In this document: positions 1-6,950 of the stretch, piece after piece | How the letters are laid out: every line of letters starts with the position of its first letter | How positions within the stretch are numbered: position 1 is the stretch's first letter | Assembly (NCBI GenBank): GCA_964441145.1 | Contig: CAYTUB010000053.1 | Location: forward strand, 1 to 19,318 | Direction of reading: 5' to 3' | Length of the DNA stretch: 19,318 nucleotides | From: SHLQ01 sp964441145 | GTDB taxonomy: Bacteria > Actinomycetota > Acidimicrobiia > Acidimicrobiales > SHLQ01 | Program-made: the position numbers and the translations under genes | Notes under the pieces: generated by a model | The model's input: only the letters and a program-made list of their open reading frames with translations | The model's database searches: none | Told to the model about the DNA's origin: nothing

Positions 1-1547
1 CCCACGGCGACCCAGGATCGTGCCTGGTGACGTGCCGAGTTGCGAGTGACGATGCGAGCCAGCAGGCCGAAACTGTCAGCTCGTTCGCCAATCCGATGAA
101 GAAGCAGGCCGATCGAGGAGAGTGCGCCGCCAAACATGGCGAGCACGGCGATTACCAGCAGTGCTGTGCCGAGATCACCGGAATCGAAGAGGAAGTTTGT
201 GCCCGTCACGGCCAGGAGTAGAAGCGTGCCGCCGCCTAGCGCCACAAGACCCCAGAGGGGAGCCTTAGTCGTTGGCCGAGAGATAGGCACGTGATCAGCG
301 AGTGCCGACGCGGGTGCAAGGCTCTTCAGTCGACGCGTTGGCCACCACGCTGCGACAACCGCAGCGCCTACGCCGACGATAAGCGGACCAATGACGTCTA
401 TGAGGTTCCAGCGGAAGTCGATGGGAAACCGATCCCCGAGGGTGTCGATCCAACCTTGCGACCAGGCAAAAACGCCGATCCCAATGCCGATAGCAGCGCC
501 GATCGCTGCGCCGATGAGCCCAGTCAGTCCGGCCTGAATGAGCACGACACGTTGGAGCTGCTGGTTCGTTGCACCTGTCGCCTGAAGCTGTCCGAACTGG
601 CGGGTCCGACGCGCCACCCCAACAGCGAATGCGGCTGCTGCGACGAGCGCAACCTGAATTGCGAACAGCGCCGCGACGAGCGTGCTCAGTTGTTCGGGGC
701 GTCCTGCATCGACAAACCCGCCACCGAATCTGATGAACCCGCCCTCGCTTTCTCGAGACGTCAGCCCAAGGGCGATGGGAACGTCGGCGGCTTCTGCAAT
801 CTGGTCTGATGTTGCGGTGGTACTTCGTATCGGGACTGTGTCGGCAAAGAGCACCTCGGTAAACACCGTCTCGGATCCGAGGTCGAGACTTTCGAAGGCC
901 GTCGGCGTCATGATCGCGACACCGTTGTAGGACGAGTTTGAGCGCGCGACCTCACCGACGATGGTGAAGTCGTCGCTACCAATAGCGAACGTGTTGCCGA
1001 CTTCGCGATTCTGGTTGTCCAGCGCTCGTGGGGTCAGCACAACTTCGCTGTCACTTTGGGGGAGTCGGCCGTCAAGGAGAACGTAGCGCTCGTCAAACAC
1101 GGGTTCGCTGAGGTCGAGCCCTGCCACGTTGATGCCCGGGGATGCCGAGGTGGTGAACGGTCCGCCAGAACCGGTCGACGATTGCAACCACGCGGACTGG
1201 GCAACGACACCGTCGCTTGCGAGGATCTCTTCCGCGGCGACGATGATCCGGGCAAGCTCGTCATCGGTGAGGGTCGACGGTTCTGGATCAAAAACGGACG
1301 CGGCGCGAGCTTCGTCGATGAAATCGCCCGGGAAGAACTGGCCATCGACATGCAGGATCACATCGGCTGAGCCGAACTCGCTCGTGAGGAAGTCCTCATC
1401 GGTTGCCGTCGTTGTTCGCACGACCGTGCCTGCGCCCACAGCGACGCCAACCATGAGCGCAACGAGACTTACGACCAGTGCGGTGCGGCCTTTGTGGTTG
1501 GTGACTTCGCGCCACGCCAAGCGAAGAAGGGGCCGGAGACTATTCAC
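1..1547 (-). CDS. FtsX/MacB-type ABC transporter permease (3' end missing, runs off the left edge)
   Basis: The reading frame stays open from a GTG at 1547 down to base 1, giving about 515 residues. I translated it by hand from the reverse complement. The N-terminus (MNSLRPLLRLAWREV) is followed by a membrane helix at about residues 18-38 (TALVVSLVALMVGVAVGAG). Next comes an extracytoplasmic MacB-like region to about residue 285, with the typical 'GRLPQSDSEVVLT' segment. A cluster of helices lies near 289-313, 336-360, 382-402, 432-450 and 460-487. The segment 'RQFGQLQATGATNQQLQRVV' (about 317-336) is the conserved cytoplasmic FtsX loop. Actinobacterial permeases of this type usually have two FtsX domains and about 800 or more residues, so the second half lies outside the window. 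The start overlaps the ATPase stop (GTGA). The likely role is export or extraction of a lipid, peptide or antimicrobial together with the ATPase; the substrate is unknown. Confidence 0.9.
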   Translation of the reverse strand, partial: MNSLRPLLRLAWREVTNHKGRTALVVSLVALMVGVAVGAGTVVRTTTATDEDFLTSEFGSADVILHVDGQFFPGDFIDEARAASVFDPEPSTLTDDELARIIVAAEEILASDGVVAQSAWLQSSTGSGGPFTTSASPGINVAGLDLSEPVFDERYVLLDGRLPQSDSEVVLTPRALDNQNREVGNTFAIGSDDFTIVGEVARSNSSYNGVAIMTPTAFESLDLGSETVFTEVLFADTVPIRSTTATSDQIAEAADVPIALGLTSRESEGGFIRFGGGFVDAGRPEQLSTLVAALFAIQVALVAAAAFAVGVARRTRQFGQLQATGATNQQLQRVVLIQAGLTGLIGAAIGAAIGIGIGVFAWSQGWIDTLGDRFPIDFRWNLIDVIGPLIVGVGAAVVAAWWPTRRLKSLAPASALADHVPISRPTTKAPLWGLVALGGGTLLLLAVTGTNFLFDSGDLGTALLVIAVLAMFGGALSSIGLLLHRIGERADSFGLLARIVTRNSARHQARSWVAV

Positions 1548-2269
1548 GATGCCTGCCAGTCCAACGGGTTGGCGGCAGTCTTTGGGCGCTCGGTAACCGA
1601 CTCGATTCGGCCATCTCGCAAGCGGACGACTCGATCGCCCCACGCTGCGATCGAAGGGTCGTGCGTAACCAACAGGGCAGCCGCGCCTTCGTCACATCGC
1701 TTCCGAAGAATTTCCATGATGGCTTCACCGGTAACTTCGTCGAGCGCGCCGGTGGGCTCATCTGCAAGCAGTAGTCGCCGTTCGCCCACAAGACCTCGGG
1801 CGATGGCTACGCGCTGGCGTTGTCCACCCGAGAGCTGGTCGGGGAAACGTTTGCCTAGTCCGTCGAGTTCGACCGCTGTAAGGGCACTTTCCGCCTGAGC
1901 TCGAGCCTCGGCGACCTTCATGCCGTCGAGTTCGAGTGGGAGCGCAACGTTCTCGGCGGCTGTCAGGGAGGCGATCAGGTTGAGATCCTGGAAGACGAAC
2001 CCAACCGAACGACGCCGCTGCGTGGCTAGCTCAGTCGGTGAAAGCGCTGAAAGATCGACACCCTTGACCCGCACCGAACCCGATGACGAGGTGTGCAGGC
2101 CGCCGGCCACATTGAGAAGGCTCGACTTGCCCGACCCCGATCGGCCCGTAATCGCCACGAGCTCACCCGCCGCAATTTCCAGGTTGACGTCGACGAGCGC
2201 ATCGGTACGCCCTGGGCCATCCCCCAGTGTCAACGACACCTGCTCCAATTCAAGAACTGGATCGCTCAT
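1544..2269 (-). CDS. ABC transporter ATP-binding protein (LolD/MacB-type)
   Basis: This 241-residue ATPase powers the FtsX-type permease encoded directly downstream. All nucleotide-binding motifs are present: Walker A GRSGSGKSS (42-50), Q-loop Q94 in FVFQDLNL, signature LSGGQ (146-150), Walker B LLLADE (166-171), D-loop GALD (174-177) and H-loop H203. The length fits the stand-alone MacB/LolD subfamily. I chose the ATG at 2269 because residue 1 then begins the normal 'MSDPVLELEQVSL' strand and the start overlaps the upstream padR stop by 4 bases (ATGA). A longer frame back to 2392 would add 41 low-complexity residues that are merely the other frame of padR. The product is a cytoplasmic protein associated with the membrane. 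Translational coupling to both neighbours indicates a single operon controlled by the PadR protein. Confidence 0.96.
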   Translation of the reverse strand: MSDPVLELEQVSLTLGDGPGRTDALVDVNLEIAAGELVAITGRSGSGKSSLLNVAGGLHTSSSGSVRVKGVDLSALSPTELATQRRRSVGFVFQDLNLIASLTAAENVALPLELDGMKVAEARAQAESALTAVELDGLGKRFPDQLSGGQRQRVAIARGLVGERRLLLADEPTGALDEVTGEAIMEILRKRCDEGAAALLVTHDPSIAAWGDRVVRLRDGRIESVTERPKTAANPLDWQAS

Positions 2270-2814
2270 GCATCCCCCTTTGTCTCGCTGTTGTGCTGTT
2301 CTCTTTCCGTCATCAGACGACTCTCCACGGTCTCTAGCCAACGAATTTCTGCTTCGATTGCGTACGTCAATCGGTCGAGGTGAAGTCGCCACGCCAGGGG
2401 GCGATCACCGGATTCACGCTTCAAGGACATGAACGACTGCAGCGCAGCCATGGCCGCGTCGCGCTGTTGCGCGATGACCGTTGTTGGATCCTCGACCTCG
2501 GTCGCGACAGCGATCAACACTTTCATCGAGACTTCGTCTCGAAGCGCAAGCTTCTGCTCGACTGGCGTACTCACCCACGAACCGAGGTGTTCTCGCCCCG
2601 CAGCGGTGAGGCAGTACCTCTGGCGGCCGCCCTCGTCGGGCTGGCCGTCTGTGGCGACGAGACCGTCGCGCTCCAGGCGCTGCAGCGTCGTGTACACCTG
2701 GCCGACGTTCAACGGCCACGACTCGCCGGTGGCCGCATCGAATTGCGACTTCAGTTCGTAGCCGTGCTTGGGCTCTTTAGCGAGCAGCGCGAGCAGAGCA
2801 TCTTTCACCGCCAT
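2266..2814 (-). CDS. PadR-family transcriptional regulator
   Basis: This is a 182-residue winged-helix repressor of the PadR family. The N-terminal domain (1-85) has the family hallmarks 'LLALLAKEPKHGYEL' and 'VGQVYTTLQRLERDGLV' followed by a wing ending 'RQRYCLTAAG'. The remaining helical part (about 90-175) resembles the dimerising C-terminal domain of the Vir/PadR-s1-like group. The ATG at 2814 is preceded by an AGGCGG ribosome-binding site about six bases upstream. It is the first gene of the operon with the ABC ATPase and FtsX permease; the ATGA overlap at its end couples translation. PadR regulators next to ABC transporters usually repress their own operon and are released by the transported compound. 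The palindrome at 2853-2878 is the probable operator. The effector cannot be inferred from sequence. Confidence 0.94.
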   Translation of the reverse strand: MAVKDALLALLAKEPKHGYELKSQFDAATGESWPLNVGQVYTTLQRLERDGLVATDGQPDEGGRQRYCLTAAGREHLGSWVSTPVEQKLALRDEVSMKVLIAVATEVEDPTTVIAQQRDAAMAALQSFMSLKRESGDRPLAWRLHLDRLTYAIEAEIRWLETVESRLMTEREQHNSETKGDA

Positions 2815-2852
2815 TGTTGTCCGCCTCTGTGGAAGATGCTCGCGCCGTTCAT

Positions 2853-2878
2853 ATACTGAGTATGCACATACTCAGTAT
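2853..2878. promoter_or_regulatory. Probable PadR operator (perfect 12-bp inverted repeat)
   Basis: The arms ATACTGAGTATG (2853-2864) and CATACTCAGTAT (2867-2878) are exact reverse complements separated by two bases. The element lies 39 to 64 bases upstream of the padR start and inside the probable promoter spacer. It is AT-rich against a GC-rich background. PadR proteins commonly bind palindromes in their own promoter, so auto-repression is the natural reading. Confidence 0.75.
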
Positions 2879-2889
2879 GTATTCGTCAA
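2859..2889 (-). promoter_or_regulatory. Candidate promoter of the padR-ABC-permease operon
   Basis: On the minus strand a -35-like TTGACG (2889-2884) is followed after 19 bases by CATACT (2864-2859), a 4/6 match to the -10 consensus. The 19-base spacer is long for a vegetative promoter. The palindrome 2853-2878 covers the spacer and the -10 element, which is the geometry expected for repression. The hexamers are weak on their own. Confidence 0.4.
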
Positions 2890-2912
2890 GAGGAAACTTT
2901 TGGCGGTGGGTC

Positions 2913-3191
2913 TTAGCGCTTCTTCTTCTTGCGGACACCGCGCGCTCGCGCAGCCTCTTCTGCCTTCGCTCTTCTGGCGCGCGCGATCTCGCGATAGACG
3001 CCTTGAGAAATCGCGAGCACAAACACGAAGGACGCTACTTCGGGGCCGCGAAGCCACAAGAACAACCCGCCCACGACCAGTCCACCGATGATTGAAGCAA
3101 AAAGCGCCGAGCCGAATGGCTGATCGGTATCGGGGGTATCTAGGCCCAGGTAGCGAAGCGCTCGGTCCCCGGTTGTCTCTTCATCTCCCAC
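2913..3191 (-). CDS. Small two-helix membrane protein, unknown function
   Basis: This 92-residue protein starts at a GTG. An acidic, hydrophilic N-terminus (1-24) is followed by two hydrophobic segments, about 26-47 (FGSALFASIIGGLVVGGLFLWL) and 51-66 (EVASFVFVLAISQGVY). It ends in a strongly basic tail (RARRAKAEEAARARGVRKKKKR region). By the positive-inside rule both ends would be cytoplasmic. I do not recognise a family. It lies between the padR promoter and the divergent peptidase gene, has no obvious ribosome-binding site, and is not clearly part of either operon. Codon use and the sensible membrane topology make it a likely real gene. Confidence 0.65.
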   Translation of the reverse strand: MGDEETTGDRALRYLGLDTPDTDQPFGSALFASIIGGLVVGGLFLWLRGPEVASFVFVLAISQGVYREIARARRAKAEEAARARGVRKKKKR

Positions 3192-3281
3192 AGGCTCGAC
3201 GTTACCGCGCCGTGTGGGTCTGACGAAATGCGGCGCCTCGCAAGCCCTCCCTTAGTGGACGGTCGGTGGCAGAATGCCAGC

Positions 3282-5168
3282 ATGTCGATCTCGTCTCCGA
3301 TAACAACCGAACTGCTCATCTCTGGGGCCGTGGGGATCTCCGAGGTCCACGCCGACGGAAGTGCTGTCTACTGGGCCGAGAGTCGCCCGAACGAGGCCGG
3401 CCGTATAGCTCTCGTTCGGTGGAGCGACGGCACTGCAGCTGAGGTGACGGGGCCGAAGGTAAGCGTGCGGACCCGAGTGCACGAATATGGCGGCGGTGCC
3501 TGGTGGGTGGACAACGGTCGGCTCTATTACAGCGATGATGCCCGCGGTGGCGAGGTCTTCAGCCTCGATGTTGCATCGGGAACCGAAACGCAGCTGACCT
3601 CTTCCGGCTACCGATATGCCGATGGTCGAACGAGCGCCGACGGCGACTGGTTCGTGGCCGTACGCGAGCGTCACGATGGTCCCGCCGACGACCCGGTCGT
3701 GAACGAAGTTGTTGCGGTGAGCACCGATGGGCAGGGCACCGAGTTGGTCCTGGTCTCGGGTCATGACTTCTACACATCGCCGCGCTTTGGGATGGGCGGA
3801 ACCTTCGCTTGTGTTGCCTGGAGCCATCCGGACATGCCCTGGGACCGCACCGAGCTGCTCGTCGTCGAACCAACGTGGATGGACGGCGAGCCAGATCCTG
3901 CCGTGCGACGGGTGCCGCCCATCGACGACGAACCCGAGTCGGTCGTGCTTCCCGGCTGGACCGCCGATGGTCGCCTGCTGGCAGTGACCGATCGGAAGAA
4001 CTGGTGGAACCTCGTTTCGGTCAACCCGGAGACCGGCGCACAGTCGCCAGTCGTCGAGGGCGACTTCGAGATCGCCACGCCCGGTTGGGTCTTTGGCTTG
4101 AGCCGGTGGTGTGAAGTCGCGCCGACAGCCGGAAGTGTCGAGCGAGGGGTGGTAGTGGTGGCTGGTACAGCACAGGGCGACACGATTGGTTTCCCCAACG
4201 GCTACGTCGAGGACCGACACACGTCGGTGAGCTCGATCCAAGCGCTGGCCGATGGTCGAGTCACCTATGTTGCAGCCTCCTTTGACGAGGAGGCCGCGGT
4301 GTGGGTTCACGACGGCGAAACCGCAACGCGAATCTCGCAGCCTCGCGACCTGGGGTTGCCCGCCGACCTATTCCCCGACCCCGAACTCATCACCTTCGAC
4401 GTGTCGACGGTCGATCCCGAACAGCCGCCGGGAACCACAGCGCACGCCCTGTTCTACGAACCCGCATTGGCCGACGGCCAAACACTCGACGGGCCACCTC
4501 CGCTACTTGTCCTCGTGCACGGCGGCCCAACCGCTGCTGCCCGAAGGCAGCTGAATCTGACGATTCGGTATTGGACCAGTCGCGGCATTGCGGTCGCCGA
4601 TGTCGATTACCGAGGGTCGACTCTTTACGGCCGCCTGTATCGCAACGAGCTTCGCTATGCGTGGGGCGTCGCCGACGTGGTCGACTGTGTGGCCGCCGCC
4701 AAACACCTGGCTGATCAAGGTCGGGTAGATGCGGACAAGTTGATCATCGAGGGCGGTTCTGCCGGTGGCCTCACGGTCCTGAACGCGCTTGCTCACCACG
4801 AAGTCTTCTCCGGAGGCGTGAGTCGATACGGGGTCACCGACCTGCGTGCGCTGGCAACCGACACCCACAAGTTCGAGGCCCGCTACCTCGATCGCCTCAT
4901 CGGTGCCTGGCCCGACGACGAAGCCACCTACATCGACCGCTCGCCAATCACCCACGTCGACAAGATCACCTCGCCGATGCTCGTGTTGCAAGGCACCGAA
5001 GACAAGGTCGTCCCGCCCAACCAAGCGGAGATGATCGTCGATGCCCTCCAGGCCAAGGATGTACCGGTGACTTACCACCTCTTCGAAGGCGAAGGCCACG
5101 GCTTCCGACAAGCCGACACCATCGTCGCGGTACTCGAAGCCACCGAAGCCTTCATCACGGGGTTGTAG
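3282..5168 (+). CDS. S9-family (prolyl oligopeptidase-type) serine peptidase
   Basis: This 628-residue peptidase consists of an N-terminal beta-propeller of roughly 380 residues and a C-terminal alpha/beta-hydrolase domain. The catalytic triad is visible: Ser493 in GGSAGG, Asp574 in GTEDKVVPP and His606 in EGHGF. The order and spacing are those of dipeptidyl-aminopeptidase/acylaminoacyl-peptidase-like S9C enzymes. Propeller cues include 'VHEYGGGAWWV' near the N-terminus and repeated 'DGR/DGD' turns. There is no signal peptide, so it is probably cytoplasmic and degrades short peptides. The frame is open from 3228, but I prefer the ATG at 3282 because the 18 preceding residues are atypical and the usual N-terminus starts close to 'PITTELL'. 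No strong ribosome-binding site is seen. It is transcribed away from the small membrane protein gene and is followed by a weak hairpin. Confidence 0.93.
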   Translation: MSISSPITTELLISGAVGISEVHADGSAVYWAESRPNEAGRIALVRWSDGTAAEVTGPKVSVRTRVHEYGGGAWWVDNGRLYYSDDARGGEVFSLDVASGTETQLTSSGYRYADGRTSADGDWFVAVRERHDGPADDPVVNEVVAVSTDGQGTELVLVSGHDFYTSPRFGMGGTFACVAWSHPDMPWDRTELLVVEPTWMDGEPDPAVRRVPPIDDEPESVVLPGWTADGRLLAVTDRKNWWNLVSVNPETGAQSPVVEGDFEIATPGWVFGLSRWCEVAPTAGSVERGVVVVAGTAQGDTIGFPNGYVEDRHTSVSSIQALADGRVTYVAASFDEEAAVWVHDGETATRISQPRDLGLPADLFPDPELITFDVSTVDPEQPPGTTAHALFYEPALADGQTLDGPPPLLVLVHGGPTAAARRQLNLTIRYWTSRGIAVADVDYRGSTLYGRLYRNELRYAWGVADVVDCVAAAKHLADQGRVDADKLIIEGGSAGGLTVLNALAHHEVFSGGVSRYGVTDLRALATDTHKFEARYLDRLIGAWPDDEATYIDRSPITHVDKITSPMLVLQGTEDKVVPPNQAEMIVDALQAKDVPVTYHLFEGEGHGFRQADTIVAVLEATEAFITGL

Positions 5169-5214
5169 CGCTGCCCGAACACTGCTCGTACGTCGTCCGA
5201 GCCTGAGTTGTCGA

Positions 5215-5245
5215 CCGGGCAAGCAACCCGTAGCGTCTTGCCTGG
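5215..5245 (+). terminator. Possible weak terminator hairpin after the S9 peptidase gene
   Basis: The arms CCGGGCAAG (5215-5223) and CTTGCCTGG (5237-5245) form a 9-bp stem with one G-U wobble in the plus-strand RNA and a 13-base loop. No U-tract follows. It could attenuate read-through from the peptidase gene into the Rpf-like gene. Confidence 0.3.
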
Positions 5246-5293
5246 GCGACTTGGCTGGAATGGTTTGGCGCCCATGTATCGGGAGTTGGGCGA

Positions 5294-6217
5294 TTGCCTC
5301 ACAAGAAGGTAAACGAACGTTGGCGTTGGGTCCTTGCCTGTCTTGTCGCTGCTATTGCCGCCCCTGTCCTCGTCTTGAGCTCGGCCGACTCTATCGAAGC
5401 GGTAGGGGCCTCTAGCGGAAGTGAGGGTGTATCCCAAGAGGTGGGCTCATTGGGCGCAGGTCTCGATGGTGCCGACACGTTGGGAACGCCAACTGACGGT
5501 GCTGTGGAGCCAGAGAGAACCATCGATGACCCTCCGGCAATTCAGGAGGTTTCACCCGATATCGAAGCCCTCTCGGTGCTGGCATCGGACTGGGCAGCTG
5601 CACGATCCACTCTGGTCGAGGAGGGTTTGATCATCTCCCAGGGGCCAACGCCGCCCCCTTCTGTCGCGAACTTGTCGTTGTTGCCGGTCGTGATTCTGCC
5701 CGAGCCCGAGATACCAGAATCAGAGGAACCCGACGACGGTGCTGGTGAGTCGGAGACTCCAGATTCAGAGGAACCCGACGATGGTGCTGGTGAGTCGGAG
5801 ATTCCGGATTCAGAGGAACCCGACGATGGTGCTGGTGAGTCGGAGAATCCAGATTCAGAGGAACTCGACGACGAAGCCAGTCAGCCCGAGATTCCCGAAT
5901 CGGCAAGTCCCGCGCCGCTACAGGTGAATGGTCAGGTTCCGCCCCCGCCCGGCGGTCCGACCGCCAGCCAGTGGAATGACCTTCGTCGATGCGAGTCGAC
6001 CCACAACTATCAAGCCGTCAGCCCAACGGGTAAGTTCCGAGGGGCGTACCAATTCTCTCAGCAGACGTGGGACTGGGTCGCAGGCCTTCATCAACCGCAT
6101 CTCGTAGGCGTTGATCCCATCGACGCAGATCCGGGTTGGCAGGACATCATGGCCTACACGTTGTACGCGCTGCGCGGTTGGGACCAGTGGCCAGAGTGTG
6201 GCCAACACCTGTTCTGA
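5294..6217 (+). CDS. Secreted Rpf-like / transglycosylase-like cell-wall protein with acidic repeats
   Basis: This 307-residue protein starts at a TTG preceded by GGGAG. It begins with a basic n-region and a hydrophobic core (VLACLVAAIAAPVLVL), a Sec signal peptide likely cleaved after about residue 31. A long acidic, proline-rich linker (about 35-210) includes the tandem repeat PDSEEPDDGAGESEx. The last 85 residues match the transglycosylase-like domain of resuscitation-promoting factors (PF06737 type): 'WNDLRRCESTHNYQAV', then 'GAYQFSQQTWDWV', ending 'WPECG'. Glu234 directly after Cys233 is the expected catalytic residue, and Cys233 and the terminal Cys would form the usual disulfide. The predicted action is peptidoglycan cleavage outside the membrane. 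It converges with alkB, the stops being 20 bases apart. The domain assignment is strong; a true resuscitation function is inference. Confidence 0.88.
   Translation: MPHKKVNERWRWVLACLVAAIAAPVLVLSSADSIEAVGASSGSEGVSQEVGSLGAGLDGADTLGTPTDGAVEPERTIDDPPAIQEVSPDIEALSVLASDWAAARSTLVEEGLIISQGPTPPPSVANLSLLPVVILPEPEIPESEEPDDGAGESETPDSEEPDDGAGESEIPDSEEPDDGAGESENPDSEELDDEASQPEIPESASPAPLQVNGQVPPPPGGPTASQWNDLRRCESTHNYQAVSPTGKFRGAYQFSQQTWDWVAGLHQPHLVGVDPIDADPGWQDIMAYTLYALRGWDQWPECGQHLF
5714..5866 (+). repeat. 45-bp tandem repeat (3.4 copies) encoding an acidic linker
   Basis: Three consecutive 45-base units (5714-5758, 5759-5803, 5804-5848) and a partial fourth encode the 15-residue unit PDSEEPDDGAGESEx inside the Rpf-like gene. 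The copies differ at few bases, so the array is recent or actively homogenised and may vary in copy number. It probably forms an extended, highly negative spacer between membrane or wall and catalytic domain. Confidence 0.9.
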
Positions 6218-6237
6218 AATCTGTCGACTTTTCTGTC

Positions 6238-6891
6238 CTACGTGCGAATTTGGCCGAGGAGTTCGTCGGTGGGGAGCCAGGTGGTGCCCGATCGCGATGC
6301 CCGCATTGTCACGCTCATTCGAGGGGCGGCGTGCGCGACCTTGGGGATGGCGTGCTCCCAGTGATGTTGGGTGGCGCCGCCCATCACCAGCAGGTCGCCG
6401 GACTCGAGCGAGATCGACCAACTCTTGCCGCCGCTTTGTGGGCGCATGCGGAAGATTCGCGGTCCGCCGAGGCTCACGATCGCCACGAGCGGGTCGATCT
6501 CGGTCCGGCCGATCCGGTCGGCATGCCACGCGACGCTGTCGGTGCCGGTCTCGTAGTAGTTGCAGTGAAGCCCTTGGAAGCTCATGTCGTAGTGCTGTGA
6601 CAGTTCGCTTCGAATGGCGTCGATGGCAACGGGTTCAATGCTGCCATCGTGGGCTTCCGTGCTGGTGCGGCGCGGCTCGTCGTGCCATTGGCCATACATC
6701 AACCGCTTTCCTCGAAACCAGTCCATGTGCACTTCGAGGTTGGCCAGCAGCTGATCGGCACCGGTGAGAAAGCCCGGAACGTGCTCGACCCAGCAACACG
6801 GGTCCAACTCGATGCGTTGTGGTGCCCAACCTGAAGCCACGGTGGGCTCGCCGTGCCCGAACAACGTCATGGGGTAGTGGAGTGCGACCAT
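6238..6891 (-). CDS. alkB: AlkB-type alpha-ketoglutarate-dependent dioxygenase
   Basis: This 217-residue Fe(II)/2-oxoglutarate dioxygenase directly reverses alkylation damage in nucleic acids (1-methyladenine and 3-methylcytosine in the characterised family). The iron ligands are visible as H123 and D125 in 'AWHADRIG' and H180 in 'HHWEHAIPK'. The 2-oxoglutarate ligands are R191 and R197 in 'PRMSVTMR'. The substrate-loop motif 'NYYETGTDSVAWH' and the strand 'GDLLVMGGATQHHW' complete the family pattern. The ATG at 6891 is four codons after an in-frame stop; an internal Met at residue 8 is the alternative. It is the last of three minus-strand genes but probably has its own promoter, because a GAAC-N4-GTTC LexA-like box lies just upstream. 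The assignment as an AlkB-family protein is firm; the exact substrate (DNA, RNA or tRNA) is not shown by sequence. Confidence 0.93.
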   Translation of the reverse strand: MVALHYPMTLFGHGEPTVASGWAPQRIELDPCCWVEHVPGFLTGADQLLANLEVHMDWFRGKRLMYGQWHDEPRRTSTEAHDGSIEPVAIDAIRSELSQHYDMSFQGLHCNYYETGTDSVAWHADRIGRTEIDPLVAIVSLGGPRIFRMRPQSGGKSWSISLESGDLLVMGGATQHHWEHAIPKVAHAAPRMSVTMRASRSGTTWLPTDELLGQIRT

Positions 6892-6910
6892 CCACCCAGA
6901 CTAGCCGAAA

Positions 6911-6925
6911 GGAACAGGCGTTCGA
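6911..6925. promoter_or_regulatory. LexA (SOS) box upstream of alkB
   Basis: The plus strand reads GGAACAGGCGTTCGA and the minus strand TCGAACGCCTGTTCC, containing the palindrome GAAC-N4-GTTC characteristic of Gram-positive and actinobacterial LexA operators. It lies 20 to 34 bases upstream of the alkB start. It overlaps the position of a possible -10 element that would pair with the -35-like CTGACT at 6948-6943. The location before a DNA-repair gene makes a chance match less likely. Confidence 0.65.
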
Positions 6926-6933
6926 TTGATGTG

Positions 6934-6947
6934 TGACTGTGCAGTCA
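6934..6947. repeat. Short inverted repeat upstream of the LexA-like box
   Basis: TGACTG (6934-6939) and CAGTCA (6942-6947) are perfect reverse complements with a 2-base centre. The element sits between the lipoprotein stop and the alkB operator and covers the -35-like CTGACT. It could be a second operator or part of a small transcription-end structure for the lipoprotein gene. The short arms mean chance is possible. Confidence 0.35.
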
Positions 6948-6950
6948 GAT

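Noticed and set aside
3252..4310. 352-codon minus-strand frame inside the S9 peptidase gene
   Set aside because: It is the shadow of the peptidase beta-propeller region; the sense strand has the catalytic domain in the same frame.
4503..5222. 239-codon minus-strand frame over the peptidase catalytic domain
   Set aside because: The sense strand encodes the Ser/Asp/His triad; the antisense product has no recognisable motif.
5714..5866. Tandem repeat considered as a CRISPR-like array
   Set aside because: The units are directly abutting with no unique spacers and stay in frame as a protein repeat.
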